Notes: generated from the letters alone by a model not told the origin. DNA of 37,643 bases from Sulfurovum sp. (GCA_026982075.1 JALSHU010000103.1:1-37643), one strand, 5' to 3'. Positions 23,193 to 31,834 are shown, counted from the first letter of the stretch. A program made the numbers and translations.

Positions 23193-24260
23193 TTATTCTT
23201 TACTCCCCCGTAAAACATCAAGTACATTGGTAGCGTAGCATCCTTTAGGCAAAACAAAAGAGAGTTCATAATGGGCTTTTTCTTCTACATAGTTTTTTGT
23301 TATCTCTGTAACTTGCACCCATGCATAACGTCTTGCACCCTGAAGGGGTATCTCTTTTACAAAAGGTGCTTCTATCACTCCTGCTATACTTTCAGAAGTT
23401 TTAGTCTTTTTACCAGGAAGCAAACCTGCTGGGGCAATATCTTTTGCTTCAAAACGTTTGGATTCTTCTACCAAGTCCTCTACATTGAAAAGTCTGCCAT
23501 AGGGATAATGCATCATGACATCACCTTCTAGTAATTTAAAAAAATTTGGCTGATTTTTTGTGCCTTTTAATGCGCCACGGGGTAAGTCCATCACCTGTTC
23601 TGTCTCAGTTTCAGAAAACTTTTCCAGTAACAAGTTAAGTTCCATTCGTTTAGAGAGCCAGTTGTTAAAAAGATAAGACTGGTAAGAACCTATGAGAAAC
23701 TCTTTTGTCTTACGGTTACGCATTTTCATGCTACCTTCTATAAGCTTTTTACCCTCTACCCAGTTGTTCCCATCGGTTCCAAAACGTTGGTTCCCAAAGT
23801 AATTGGGTACACCATTTTTCTTTATCCATTTTAGTACTGAGTCTAGTTTGTCTTTTTGCACCCCAAGCACCTTTTTTAGGCGTATGTTGAATCTGTTACC
23901 CTTTAGGTGCCCTACACGTATTTTGTTGTTATGACGTACGGTAGAGAGTATCTTTATTTTATCATGGCTAAAGGCTTTGAGTTTCTCTTCATGTACTGCC
24001 ATGATGGAGATGTATTGTATGGTCATAGCATGTTTGTCTTTGAGTCCTGCATACCCCATGTCACGTCGGCGTATGCCCACATGATTGGAAATGACATCAA
24101 GCATCTCCCAGGTCGTCATCTCTTTTTTGCGTACTTGCAACACAAGATGCTCACCCTCTCCTGTAAATTCGTATAGAGGTATCTCTTCTACCGTAAAATC
24201 TCGTGCAGAAGAGTTAAAAACAAATGTATTTTTGATATTAAGTGGGTAGATTAGGTTCAT
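23193..24260 (-). CDS. truD: tRNA pseudouridine(13) synthase TruD
   Basis: About 356 residues. NTFVFNSSARDFTVEEIPLY is the TruD N-terminal RDF-x-V-x-E motif, MGYAGLKDKHAMTIQYISI contains the catalytic Asp, and HLKGNRFNIRLKKV, GVPNYFGNQRFGTDGNNW and FLIGSYQSYLFNNWLSKR are all TruD signatures. It isomerises U13 of tRNA-Glu. The start is placed at ATG 24260 because homology begins there; the open frame extends further upstream but runs across the divergent phosphatase gene and has no family similarity. GTG 24263 is an alternative. It is followed by a 217-bp gap before the protease gene. Confidence 0.94.
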   Translation of the reverse strand: MNLIYPLNIKNTFVFNSSARDFTVEEIPLYEFTGEGEHLVLQVRKKEMTTWEMLDVISNHVGIRRRDMGYAGLKDKHAMTIQYISIMAVHEEKLKAFSHDKIKILSTVRHNNKIRVGHLKGNRFNIRLKKVLGVQKDKLDSVLKWIKKNGVPNYFGNQRFGTDGNNWVEGKKLIEGSMKMRNRKTKEFLIGSYQSYLFNNWLSKRMELNLLLEKFSETETEQVMDLPRGALKGTKNQPNFFKLLEGDVMMHYPYGRLFNVEDLVEESKRFEAKDIAPAGLLPGKKTKTSESIAGVIEAPFVKEIPLQGARRYAWVQVTEITKNYVEEKAHYELSFVLPKGCYATNVLDVLRGSKE

Positions 24261-24342
24261 CACGTACTTTCTTCGATAAATTATTAAGAGTATTTTAACT
24301 AAAAAATGTATAATCGCAATAATTACATAAGAGGGCAACACT

Positions 24343-25014
24343 TTGAAATTTGAAAATAAACAACTTCTTATCTTTGATCTTGATGGTACACTCATCAATT
24401 CGGCACTTGACTTGGCATTATCAGTCAATGAGATGCTTGAACAAATAGGAAAAGAGACCTTTTCTGAAGAAACCATTCATGATTGGGTGGGTAATGGTGC
24501 ATTAACACTCGTCAGTAGAGCTTTATCTGGCAGTAGAACCATAGACGAAAAGTTAGATGATATTTTTGTTCAAAAAGCTTTAGATATTTTTTTAAATCAT
24601 TATCAAAATAACCTTTGCAATGCTACGCTACCCTACCCACATGTAATAGATACACTGAACACACTAAAAAAGAAATATACATTTGCTATCATCACCAACA
24701 AACCTTTTGCTTTTGTAGAACCCATACTTAAAGGTTTAGAAATGGATGGTCTTTTTAGGCTCATACTTGGCGGAGACTCATTGAGTGAAAAAAAACCTCA
24801 CCCTATGCCACTCATTTATGTCACTGAAAAACTAGGTGTGAGTATAGAAAACTCTGTCATGATAGGAGACTCTAAAAACGATATCTTAGCTGCCAATGCC
24901 TGTGGTATGCACTCTATTGGAGTCACCTATGGCTACAATTATGGTGAAGATATAGGGGTACATAAACCTACAGTCATCATCAATGATTTTTCGGAGTTAC
25001 TTCAAATACTATGA
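24343..25014 (+). CDS. gph: HAD-family phosphatase, phosphoglycolate phosphatase (Gph) type
   Basis: A 223-residue HAD hydrolase. Motif I LIFDLDGTLINS (nucleophile Asp), a cap domain (~16-85), motif II FAIITNKP, motif III with Lys in EKKPHPMPL, and motif IV VMIGDSKNDILAA. The overall pattern and length match bacterial Gph, which hydrolyses 2-phosphoglycolate, but HAD specificity is hard to call from motifs. Start TTG 24343 with GAGG about nine bases upstream. It is divergent from truD (82-bp gap) and overlaps the FAD oxidoreductase gene by 4 bp (ATGA), so the two are translationally coupled. Confidence 0.85.
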   Translation: MKFENKQLLIFDLDGTLINSALDLALSVNEMLEQIGKETFSEETIHDWVGNGALTLVSRALSGSRTIDEKLDDIFVQKALDIFLNHYQNNLCNATLPYPHVIDTLNTLKKKYTFAIITNKPFAFVEPILKGLEMDGLFRLILGGDSLSEKKPHPMPLIYVTEKLGVSIENSVMIGDSKNDILAANACGMHSIGVTYGYNYGEDIGVHKPTVIINDFSELLQIL

Positions 25015-26450
25015 AGAAACAAGCAAAAATAGCCATAGTAGGTGGAGGTGTAGCAGGTGCAACTGCTGCACTCTACCTTTCACAAATCGGTTTAGAGGTT
25101 TCACTTTTTGAAAAAAAGCAGTGTCTCGTAAACGGACCTCCATTTTGTCATCTCCATGCTGGAGGTAATCTTTATCGTGAAATTTCAGATGCACAATGCA
25201 TCACATTGCTCAAAGAGTCTATCGATTTTTTGCGTTTTTATCCTCAAGTTGTGGATTATCGTCCTACGGTCATTGTCTTGCCCAAAGACGATAAAGGTAA
25301 ACCAGAAGATTTATTGCCTCGTTTGCATATCTTAAGGGATGAATATGAAACACTTATTCAAGCAGATCCACATAACAAAGTCTTAGGAGAAAGTGCTGAT
25401 TATTTTAACCTGTTTGATCGCCAGAAAATGGAACAGCTCAGAAAAGAGGAAATTGTTGATTCACCTTCTACGATTGATGAGTGGATGATCCCTGTTGCCA
25501 AAAATATTGATTTTGATAAAGTACAGTTTCCTCTACTTATGGTACAAGAGTATGGACTCAATCTTTTTCGTCTGGCTGCCAGTGTTACTCTTGCATTGGA
25601 AAAAATATCAAATTGCCGAGTATTTTTCAACACTAAAGTCACTAACATCAAAAAGAATGAAAAAGAAGAAGGTTGGAATGTCAGTTATGCGTATAAAGGT
25701 GAAAATCAAGAAGAGCATTTTGATTATCTCATCAATGCTGCAGGATTCAGGTCTGGAAAAGTAGATGATATGTTAGGGTTTAAACGACAAAGGTTTGTTG
25801 AATTCAAAGCAGCCTATGTCAGTAAATGGAATGACCAAAATACTATATGGCCAGAAGTTGTCTTTTATGGTGAACGTGGTACACCTCAGGGTATGGCTCA
25901 GTTTACACCCTATCCAGGTGGTTACTTTCAACTTCATGGAATGACCAAAAATATTACCCTCTTTACAGAAGGTTTGGTCAAAAGTTCAAAACAAAGTGCC
26001 CAACCCGAACTAAACAGAGATTTTTTAGAAAAGCTTGAAAACAACTGGAAATGGTCTGATATACGTGAACGCAGCCAATCTGCAATCAATCATCTATCTC
26101 AGTTTATCCCTTCATTTTCTCTTGGTGAAGTAGGTTCTAAACCTCTTTATGGCGCACAGCAAATACCTGGCTTGGATGATAGCCTACGTGCTGCAGACGT
26201 ATCATTTGAAGAAAGGTATGCAAGATGTGAAATAGTCAAAGTCTCTTCTGCACTCAGTGCTGTAGATGCCATCATGAAAGAACTCATACACCTAGGATAT
26301 GTAGATAAAGACCTTTATCAAAAAAGGGATTTCACATCTATACAAAGTCTCAAAGAAAATGATATAGATGCCTATGCAAAATCACTATGCAGGGCAAGAG
26401 ACTACCCTACGTGTCTAGCGGGTAGAAATGTCTCCTCTCCACAACATTAA
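25011..26450 (+). CDS. FAD-dependent oxidoreductase (DAO-like fold), substrate unknown
   Basis: A 479-residue flavoprotein. KIAIVGGGVAGATAALYLSQIGLEVSLFEKK is an intact G-x-G-x-x-G dinucleotide-binding fold, with the Glu that binds the adenosine ribose at the end of the second strand. DYLINAAGFRSGKVDDMLG is the second FAD contact region. The C-terminal ~60 residues include two or three Cys (CEIV, SLCRARDYPTCLAG). The domain sequence suggests the D-amino-acid-oxidase/malate:quinone-oxidoreductase-like group, but no diagnostic substrate motif is recognised. It is translationally coupled to the Gph-like phosphatase. Its stop shares TTAA with the convergent thiL stop. Confidence 0.78.
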   Translation: MKKQAKIAIVGGGVAGATAALYLSQIGLEVSLFEKKQCLVNGPPFCHLHAGGNLYREISDAQCITLLKESIDFLRFYPQVVDYRPTVIVLPKDDKGKPEDLLPRLHILRDEYETLIQADPHNKVLGESADYFNLFDRQKMEQLRKEEIVDSPSTIDEWMIPVAKNIDFDKVQFPLLMVQEYGLNLFRLAASVTLALEKISNCRVFFNTKVTNIKKNEKEEGWNVSYAYKGENQEEHFDYLINAAGFRSGKVDDMLGFKRQRFVEFKAAYVSKWNDQNTIWPEVVFYGERGTPQGMAQFTPYPGGYFQLHGMTKNITLFTEGLVKSSKQSAQPELNRDFLEKLENNWKWSDIRERSQSAINHLSQFIPSFSLGEVGSKPLYGAQQIPGLDDSLRAADVSFEERYARCEIVKVSSALSAVDAIMKELIHLGYVDKDLYQKRDFTSIQSLKENDIDAYAKSLCRARDYPTCLAGRNVSSPQH

Positions 26451-27283
26451 AAATGATGGCTTTTACACATAAATCTACTTTTGTTTTTAGCTACTTTTGC
26501 AAACACTGTTAAAGGGGTATTGGTCTCTTTTGCTATCTGTTGAACTTCCTTTAAATTCTTAGGATTAAAAGATACTAGCATTTCGTACTCTTCTCCGCTA
26601 AGTCCGATTTCATCATTTATATTTTCTAATATTTCAAAGCCATAGTGATTGATTTCTAGAAGCTTATTTGTGTCACAGTATAAACCATCTGAGATATCCA
26701 TACCTGCGGTAAGTACATGTCTAGACCTCTCTATAAATTCTGCCCTTAAAAGAGGTTCATAAAAGCGTGCATTTTTTGCTATTGTTTCACCCCTGTACAA
26801 AGCATCCAAATCTTTTTTACTTTCCCCCAACACACCCGTATATGCCAATAAATCACCCTCAACTAATCCCGTTCGTAATAGAGGAAAATCACTTTTAGAA
26901 ATAATAGTAATGGACAAATGTAATTTGTCTCCCCCGATAGTATCGCCACCGATGATTTCACAACCATACTCTTTGGCTGTTTCCTCCATACTTTCCATCA
27001 ATGCATCTATTTCATCATGGGTTAATGTCTGAGGTAAGGAAACAGTAACCAAAGCAAATTTTGGTGCACCATTCATCGCTATGGCATCAGAGAGATTCAC
27101 AAGCATTGCTTTACGCCCTATCTGAGACATAGTCATCCACTCTCGTCTAAAATGTATATCTTCAAAAAAAGCGTCCATACTGTACAACGTATCACCAACG
27201 ACTGCAGCATCATCACCTATATATTTAGAGTTCATTCTTGCAATAAGGTATTGTTCTTGATCTAATGTACCGTCACTTGGCAT
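26447..27283 (-). CDS. thiL: Thiamine-monophosphate kinase ThiL
   Basis: About 278 residues, slightly shorter than usual (300-330). IGDDAAVVGD is the N-terminal metal-binding motif, SMDAFFEDIHF follows, GRKAMLVNLSDAIAMNGAPKFALVTVSLP is a typical ThiL central segment, EIIGGDTIGGDKLHLSITI is the second metal site, and LTAGMDISDGLYCDTNKLLE the third. It phosphorylates thiamine monophosphate to the diphosphate cofactor in the cytoplasm. ATG 27283 is preferred over ATG 27298 because AGGA lies about eight bases before it, while nothing precedes 27298. It is a single-gene unit convergent with the FAD enzyme gene. Confidence 0.92.
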   Translation of the reverse strand: MPSDGTLDQEQYLIARMNSKYIGDDAAVVGDTLYSMDAFFEDIHFRREWMTMSQIGRKAMLVNLSDAIAMNGAPKFALVTVSLPQTLTHDEIDALMESMEETAKEYGCEIIGGDTIGGDKLHLSITIISKSDFPLLRTGLVEGDLLAYTGVLGESKKDLDALYRGETIAKNARFYEPLLRAEFIERSRHVLTAGMDISDGLYCDTNKLLEINHYGFEILENINDEIGLSGEEYEMLVSFNPKNLKEVQQIAKETNTPLTVFAKVAKNKSRFMCKSHHF

Positions 27284-27519
27284 GTATGTTTTCCTCATCT
27301 TTAATCAGTAGGTAAAATTGTAACATAGTTCCAATACTTTTGCTTGAGTTCATGATAAAGTCAGAAGAAGAGCATTTATTTTGAATCTAAGACAGATCCA
27401 AATCAAACCAACGAAAGTAACACCTTCATCTTTCTCTTCAACATTCTTAAAAATATATAATACATTTAATTTCTAAATAGATATAATAAGCCTAAATTGC
27501 AAACAAAGGACATACAGGT
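27284..27519. other. Divergent intergenic region, thiL / sdhA
   Basis: 236 bp, A/T-rich. It contains the sdhA promoter candidate (see 27482-27487) and must hold the thiL promoter. No ORF or strong structure is seen. Confidence 0.6.
27482..27487 (+). promoter_or_regulatory. Putative -10 element of the sdhABE operon
   Basis: A perfect TATAAT preceded by GA, with the start ATG 33 bases downstream and AAAGGA ribosome site in between. The -35 region shows no clear hexamer, which is usual for housekeeping promoters in this class of bacteria. A second TATAAT-like site lies about 25 bp further upstream. Confidence 0.45.
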
Positions 27520-29238
27520 ATGGATGTTAAAATCTACGAATATGATGCGGTTATTGTTGGTTCTGGTTTAGCTGGATTGGCTGCAGCTAAAGAATTGACT
27601 GAAGCAGGGAAAAAAACAGCTGTCATTACAAAGCTTCACCCACTAAGATCACACTCAGGTGCTGCACAAGGAGGCATTAATGCTGCCCTTGGTGCTGAAG
27701 ACTCAATAGAACTTCATGAATTTGACACAGTTAAAGGTTCCGACTACCTTGCTGATCAAGACTGTGTTGAGCTCATGTGTACCAAGGCTCCTGAGACTAT
27801 CAGATGGGCAGAACGTATGGGAGCTGTTTTTTCTAGAAATGAAGAAGGTAACATTGCGATACGTCCTTTTGGGGGACAATCACAGCCTCGTGCCTGTTAT
27901 GCGAAAGACAGAACAGGACTTACCCTACTTCAAACCATCTATGAACAAGCAGACCGTGCAGGTATTGAAGTATATGACGAGTGGTATGCTGCAGATATCA
28001 TTTATAAAGATGGAAAAGTCTCTGGTGTTATTGCCTATAACATTAAAGACTCTGAAGTTGCTATTTTCAATGCAAAAGTAAGTATGTTTGCCACTGGTGG
28101 AAATGGTAGACTCTTTAGATTTAACTCAAATGCACATGCCAATACTGGAGATTCTCTCTCCATAGTTGCACGTCATGGATTGCCACTTGAAGATATGGAG
28201 TTTGTACAGTTTCATCCATCTGGGCTTGGTGGTTCAGGTGTACTCATCTCAGAAGCAGCACGTGGTGAAGGTGGCCGTTTGTTCAACTCTGAGGGAGAAC
28301 GCTTTATGGAAAAATATGCACCAAATGCCATGGAACTTGCATCACGAGACGTGGTAAGCCGTGCTATTATGGAAGAGGTACGTCAAGGACGTGGTGTAGG
28401 TAAAGACGGTCAATCAGTCAATCTTGACTTGACACATCTTGATCCTCAAATCATCCTTACACGCTTGCCAGAACTACGTGAGCTAGCCATTGCTTTCCAG
28501 GGACAAGATATGCTTAAAGAGCCTATACACATCTCTGCAACGGCACACTACTCTATGGGTGGTATACCTACAAACATCGACTGTCAGGTACAAAAAAATG
28601 CTGCAGGAGACTTGGTAGAAGGTTTTTATTCTGCAGGAGAGTGTGCTTGTGTCTCTGTACATGGGGCCAACCGTTTAGGTGCCAATTCAGTACTTGAAGC
28701 GATGCTCTTTGGTAGACATGCGGGTGAGAATATGATAAAAGCTATTGATGCTGGTGTGAGTTTACGTAAAGCCAGTCTAACCGATGCTGATACTTGTATC
28801 AATGAGATGAATACGATTAAAACATCAAATGGAAATGAAAGAGTACCAAAACTAAGAGAAGAACTCCAGATTGGTATGACAGCCAATGCTGGTGTATTTA
28901 GAACAAAAGAATCTTTAGAAAAACAACTCACACTGATTGATGATATTTTGGTGAGATTTAAAAACATTCGTATCGATGATAAGTCTAAAACATTTAATAC
29001 AGACCTTCAAGAAGCTATAGAACTTGGACATATGATAGAATCAGCCAAAATAGTAGTAGTTGGAGCGATAAAGCGTGAAGAGAGCCGTGGTGGTCACTAC
29101 CGTGAAGACTTCCCAACAAGAAATGATGAAAAATTCATGGTACATACATATGCTACAATGGATGAAAACTATAATGTAGACATCGAGTGGGGTAAAGTTA
29201 CACCAGGTAAGTTTGAACCAATGGAAAGAAAGTACTAG
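27520..29238 (+). CDS. sdhA: Succinate dehydrogenase/fumarate reductase flavoprotein subunit
   Basis: A 572-residue FAD subunit. [20 protein letters not shown] is the dinucleotide fold, [20 protein letters not shown] contains the HSGAAQGG motif whose His carries covalent [15 protein letters not shown] and SEAARGEGG are active-site segments, [16 protein letters not shown] and [17 protein letters not shown] are substrate-site segments. It interconverts succinate and fumarate. The N-terminus starts directly with the FAD fold: there is no twin-arginine signal, so unlike the related periplasmic MfrA of Campylobacter/Wolinella this subunit should stay in the cytoplasm. It leads a three-gene operon with sdhB and the HdrB-like subunit; direction (SQR or fumarate reductase, as in the reductive TCA cycle) cannot be settled from sequence. 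Confidence 0.95.
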   Translation: MDVKIYEYDAVIVGSGLAGLAAAKELTEAGKKTAVITKLHPLRSHSGAAQGGINAALGAEDSIELHEFDTVKGSDYLADQDCVELMCTKAPETIRWAERMGAVFSRNEEGNIAIRPFGGQSQPRACYAKDRTGLTLLQTIYEQADRAGIEVYDEWYAADIIYKDGKVSGVIAYNIKDSEVAIFNAKVSMFATGGNGRLFRFNSNAHANTGDSLSIVARHGLPLEDMEFVQFHPSGLGGSGVLISEAARGEGGRLFNSEGERFMEKYAPNAMELASRDVVSRAIMEEVRQGRGVGKDGQSVNLDLTHLDPQIILTRLPELRELAIAFQGQDMLKEPIHISATAHYSMGGIPTNIDCQVQKNAAGDLVEGFYSAGECACVSVHGANRLGANSVLEAMLFGRHAGENMIKAIDAGVSLRKASLTDADTCINEMNTIKTSNGNERVPKLREELQIGMTANAGVFRTKESLEKQLTLIDDILVRFKNIRIDDKSKTFNTDLQEAIELGHMIESAKIVVVGAIKREESRGGHYREDFPTRNDEKFMVHTYATMDENYNVDIEWGKVTPGKFEPMERKY

Positions 29239-29247
29239 GAGAGCAAA

Positions 29248-30237
29248 ATGAGTGCAAATAAAAAAGTAACACTAAAAACCTTTAGATTTAATGCTGAGAC
29301 AGACTATCTTCCATACTATAAGCATTACGAAATGGAAGTAGGGAAAGATGAACTTGTCCTTGACCTTCTGAACCGAATCAAGTGGGAACATGATGGAAGT
29401 TTTTCTTACCGTCGTTCTTGCCGTCATGGTATTTGTGGTGCCTGTGCCATTAAAGTCAATGGTAAAGCCACACTTGCATGTAAAGTAAATGCTTTAGAGC
29501 TGGTAGAGCTTTTTGGAGATGAACTGGTCATTGAGCCTAGTTCCAAAAAACGTGCCATTAAAGATATGATTATAGATAAAACTGACTTCTGGGACAAACA
29601 TGCAGCTGTTAAACCTTATGTAGTCTCTGATGTTGATCCTCATCCAGAGGCTGAAAGCAAACAAAGTATAGAAGAGTTTAACAACTTTTTAGACTCAGAC
29701 CTTTGTATTCAATGTGGTGCCTGTCACTACTCTTGTCCCGCACTTGAGGTAAATCCAGACTTCCTTGGACCAGCAGCCCTCAATGCTGCCTATAGATTTA
29801 CTATAGACCCAAGAGATGAAGCAGGTGATGAACGTCTAAAAATTACTGCTGAACAAGGTACTGGTGTATGGGACTGTGTGAAATGTTATGAGTGTGCAGA
29901 AGCATGTCCAAAAGAGATTGATCCTATCGGAAAAATCGGTAAACTCCATAACTTACAATTTGTACGTGGTGTCGTTGAGTCAAATGTAGCGACACGTCAT
30001 GCTGAAGGTTTCCTAAGAGGTATGAAAAAGACTGGCTTTTTGGATGAAGCAGATATAGTTACTTACTCAGAAGGTTACTTAGGCATGTACAAACATATTG
30101 GGACTGCTCTGAAAATGTTGAAAACAGGTAAAATACACTGGCATTCAGGCATACCATTTATCAATTCTATCCCTAAAATAAAAAATCTTGATGAAGTACA
30201 AAAACTCATCGAAATTTCACAAACCAATAAGCTGTAA
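29248..30237 (+). CDS. sdhB: Succinate dehydrogenase/fumarate reductase iron-sulfur subunit
   Basis: A 329-residue protein. The [2Fe-2S] ferredoxin domain has Cys58, 63, 66 and 78 (SCRHGICGACAIKVNG...LACK). The second cluster motif CIQCGACHYSCP has four Cys (153, 156, 159, 163). The third motif CVKCYECAEACPK also has four Cys (209, 212, 215, 219), where classical SdhB/FrdB has three and binds [3Fe-4S], so a [4Fe-4S] cluster is predicted, as described for type E complexes. A C-terminal extension of ~70 residues follows. It passes electrons from SdhA to the membrane-side subunit SdhE. A 9-bp gap separates it from sdhA, and it has an AGGAG ribosome site. Confidence 0.95.
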   Translation: MSANKKVTLKTFRFNAETDYLPYYKHYEMEVGKDELVLDLLNRIKWEHDGSFSYRRSCRHGICGACAIKVNGKATLACKVNALELVELFGDELVIEPSSKKRAIKDMIIDKTDFWDKHAAVKPYVVSDVDPHPEAESKQSIEEFNNFLDSDLCIQCGACHYSCPALEVNPDFLGPAALNAAYRFTIDPRDEAGDERLKITAEQGTGVWDCVKCYECAEACPKEIDPIGKIGKLHNLQFVRGVVESNVATRHAEGFLRGMKKTGFLDEADIVTYSEGYLGMYKHIGTALKMLKTGKIHWHSGIPFINSIPKIKNLDEVQKLIEISQTNKL

Positions 30238-30247
30238 GGAGAAAATG

Positions 30248-31138
30248 ATGAGCGAACAATTACACTATGCACTATTTACAGGCTGTACTGCCAAACAGTC
30301 TACCCCTGAGTTACTTTCATCTACACTTGCAGTAGCTGAAAAGTTAGGTATCAAAATCACCATATTAGAAGAGGCCTCATGTTGTGGAGCATCTCACCTA
30401 CAAGATTTTGATGAATTTCTAGCACACGTACTGAATGCACGTAATATTTGTTATGCAGAAAAGTTAGGCCTTACGATGATTACTATTTGTAATACCTGTC
30501 AGCTTAACTCTGCTATGACGAAACATGCTTTAGACAAAGACCCTGAGCTTAAAGCAAGAGTCAATGAAAAACTTGCAGAAGTAGGATTAGAGTACAAAGG
30601 TACATCAGAAATAAAACACTTCCTCTATACACTGATAGATGAATATGGTTTAGATAATGTTAAAAATAAAGTGACAGTACCACTTTCACATCTTAATATT
30701 GCTCCATTCTACGGATGTCATAACATCAGACCATCAGAGTTACATGGAAATGCTAATGGAGGAGAAAATCCATACAATCCTAATTCACTCGATCGTCTCA
30801 TAGATGCACTTGAAGGTAACCCCGTCAATTACGAAAGTAAAAATAAATGTTGTGGTTTTCACGTAGAACTTCAAGCCAACCACACTTCTGAAGTCCTCTC
30901 CGGCAATGCTTTACTAGATGCTCTAGACAATAATGCGGATATGATGGTAACACCTTGTCCTCTATGTCACCTCAAAATGGATACCTACCAAGACAGTATT
31001 GGAAAAGTAATGGGACGTGATATAGAACTTCCTGTACTGCATATGCCACAAATGGTTGCACTTGCATTAGGATGTACAGAAAAAGAAATAGGTCTTAATT
31101 TCCACGTACAAAAAGCAAAACAACTTTACACAGCATAA
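30248..31138 (+). CDS. sdhE: HdrB-like CCG-domain subunit of type E succinate dehydrogenase/fumarate reductase
   Basis: A 296-residue protein with two CCG cysteine-rich domains: C13, C45-C46-G and C81-x2-C84 in the first, and FYGCHNIRP, NKCCGFH and TPCPLCH in the second. This is the pattern of heterodisulfide reductase subunit B and of the SdhE/MfrE subunits that replace the classical haem-b anchors SdhC/D in type E (non-classical) complexes. No membrane span is visible; association is thought to be by amphipathic helices. It would hand electrons to or from menaquinone. AGGAG at 30237-30241 favours ATG 30248 over ATG 30245. It is the last gene of the operon, followed by a hairpin at 31144-31169. 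Confidence 0.92.
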   Translation: MSEQLHYALFTGCTAKQSTPELLSSTLAVAEKLGIKITILEEASCCGASHLQDFDEFLAHVLNARNICYAEKLGLTMITICNTCQLNSAMTKHALDKDPELKARVNEKLAEVGLEYKGTSEIKHFLYTLIDEYGLDNVKNKVTVPLSHLNIAPFYGCHNIRPSELHGNANGGENPYNPNSLDRLIDALEGNPVNYESKNKCCGFHVELQANHTSEVLSGNALLDALDNNADMMVTPCPLCHLKMDTYQDSIGKVMGRDIELPVLHMPQMVALALGCTEKEIGLNFHVQKAKQLYTA

Positions 31139-31143
31139 TACAT

Positions 31144-31169
31144 GTTTCCAAAGTAATTACTTTGGAAAC
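31144..31169 (+). terminator. Perfect 11-bp hairpin after sdhE, without U-tract
   Basis: GTTTCCAAAGT (31144-31154) pairs with ACTTTGGAAAC (31159-31169) around an AATT loop, six bases after the sdhE stop. No U-run follows on either strand, so it may terminate weakly, protect the mRNA 3' end, or be a protein-binding palindrome; the whole element is a 26-bp perfect palindrome. Confidence 0.5.
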
Positions 31170-31259
31170 ACAAACAAATTGCGAATAAAGAGAAGAATAT
31201 CAGTGCAAAGCAAGAATCTAAAAATAAATAAGACTATTTTAATCCTATTTAAATTTTCT

Positions 31260-31265
31260 TATGAT
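31260..31265 (+). promoter_or_regulatory. Putative -10 element of the superoxide reductase gene
   Basis: TATGAT, with the superoxide reductase ATG 39 bases downstream and AAAGGA ribosome site before it. The upstream ~30 bp are A/T-rich with no -35 consensus. Alternative TAAGAT three bases later. Confidence 0.35.
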
Positions 31266-31303
31266 AAGATTCTCTTACAAAAACTTTAACCAAAGGATAC
31301 AAT

Positions 31304-31687
31304 ATGCCAAAAATTAACAAATACGTAGACATCTCAGAAGTAGATAGAGAAGCAAAGAAAGACCTTATCGACAGACACTCACCATTCATCCACTGTGCTG
31401 ATACAGCAACTGCTGGTGAGCCATTTGAGGTAACAGTAAAAATGGGTAACGAATACACTCACCCAGATGATTTCGATCACTTCATTGAAACAATAACACT
31501 TTTTAACGGTGAAACAAAATTAGCAGAAGCTACATATGTTCCAGGAACTCTTGGAAACACAAAAGCACACAACACAACTACATTTACCATTATCCCAACT
31601 GGTAAAAAACTTAAACTAGTAGCTCACGGTTACTGTACTAAACATGGTATCTGGGAAGGTACTGAAGTTGAAGTAGCAGTTAACTAA
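31304..31687 (+). CDS. Superoxide reductase (class II, neelaredoxin type)
   Basis: A 127-residue desulfoferrodoxin-fold protein without the N-terminal rubredoxin-like domain, so class II. The mononuclear Fe(His)4Cys site is readable: His25 (in DRHSPFI), His53 and His59 (in YTHPDDFDHFI), Cys111 and His114 (in YCTKHGIWE). It reduces superoxide to peroxide in the cytoplasm without producing oxygen. The canonical Glu-Lys before the first His (E14-K15 in Pyrococcus) is Asp23-Arg24 here. Codon use is unusually regular with many preferred codons, hinting at high expression. It is monocistronic, with a promoter-like TATGAT upstream and a hairpin at 31697-31717 downstream. Confidence 0.9.
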   Translation: MPKINKYVDISEVDREAKKDLIDRHSPFIHCADTATAGEPFEVTVKMGNEYTHPDDFDHFIETITLFNGETKLAEATYVPGTLGNTKAHNTTTFTIIPTGKKLKLVAHGYCTKHGIWEGTEVEVAVN

Positions 31688-31696
31688 ATGCACTTA

Positions 31697-31717
31697 GGTA
31701 GGGGATTTTCCTCTACC
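31697..31717 (+). terminator. GC-rich hairpin downstream of superoxide reductase
   Basis: GGTAGGGG (31697-31704) pairs with CCTCTACC (31710-31717), one G-U, 5-nt loop, ten bases after the stop. Only an AT-mixed stretch follows, not a clean U-tract. It is a probable transcription end because the next gene has its own TATAAT. Confidence 0.5.
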
Positions 31718-31834
31718 AATATATATTCTCATTCACTCACCATCGTTCTCAAGTATACCTAATATAAAAACTATCTATTGTATATCAAAATATAGCTTTT
31801 TCCCGCACCCCTACTTTCTCAAAATATCTTTAGC

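Noticed and set aside
23078-23269. 63-codon minus-strand ORF between truD and the protease gene
   Set aside because: It overlaps the truD 3' end in another frame, has no ribosome site, and spans the palindrome region.
24261-24476. N-terminal 72-residue extension of TruD
   Set aside because: It overlaps the divergent phosphatase gene, has no TruD similarity, and homology starts at ATG 24260.
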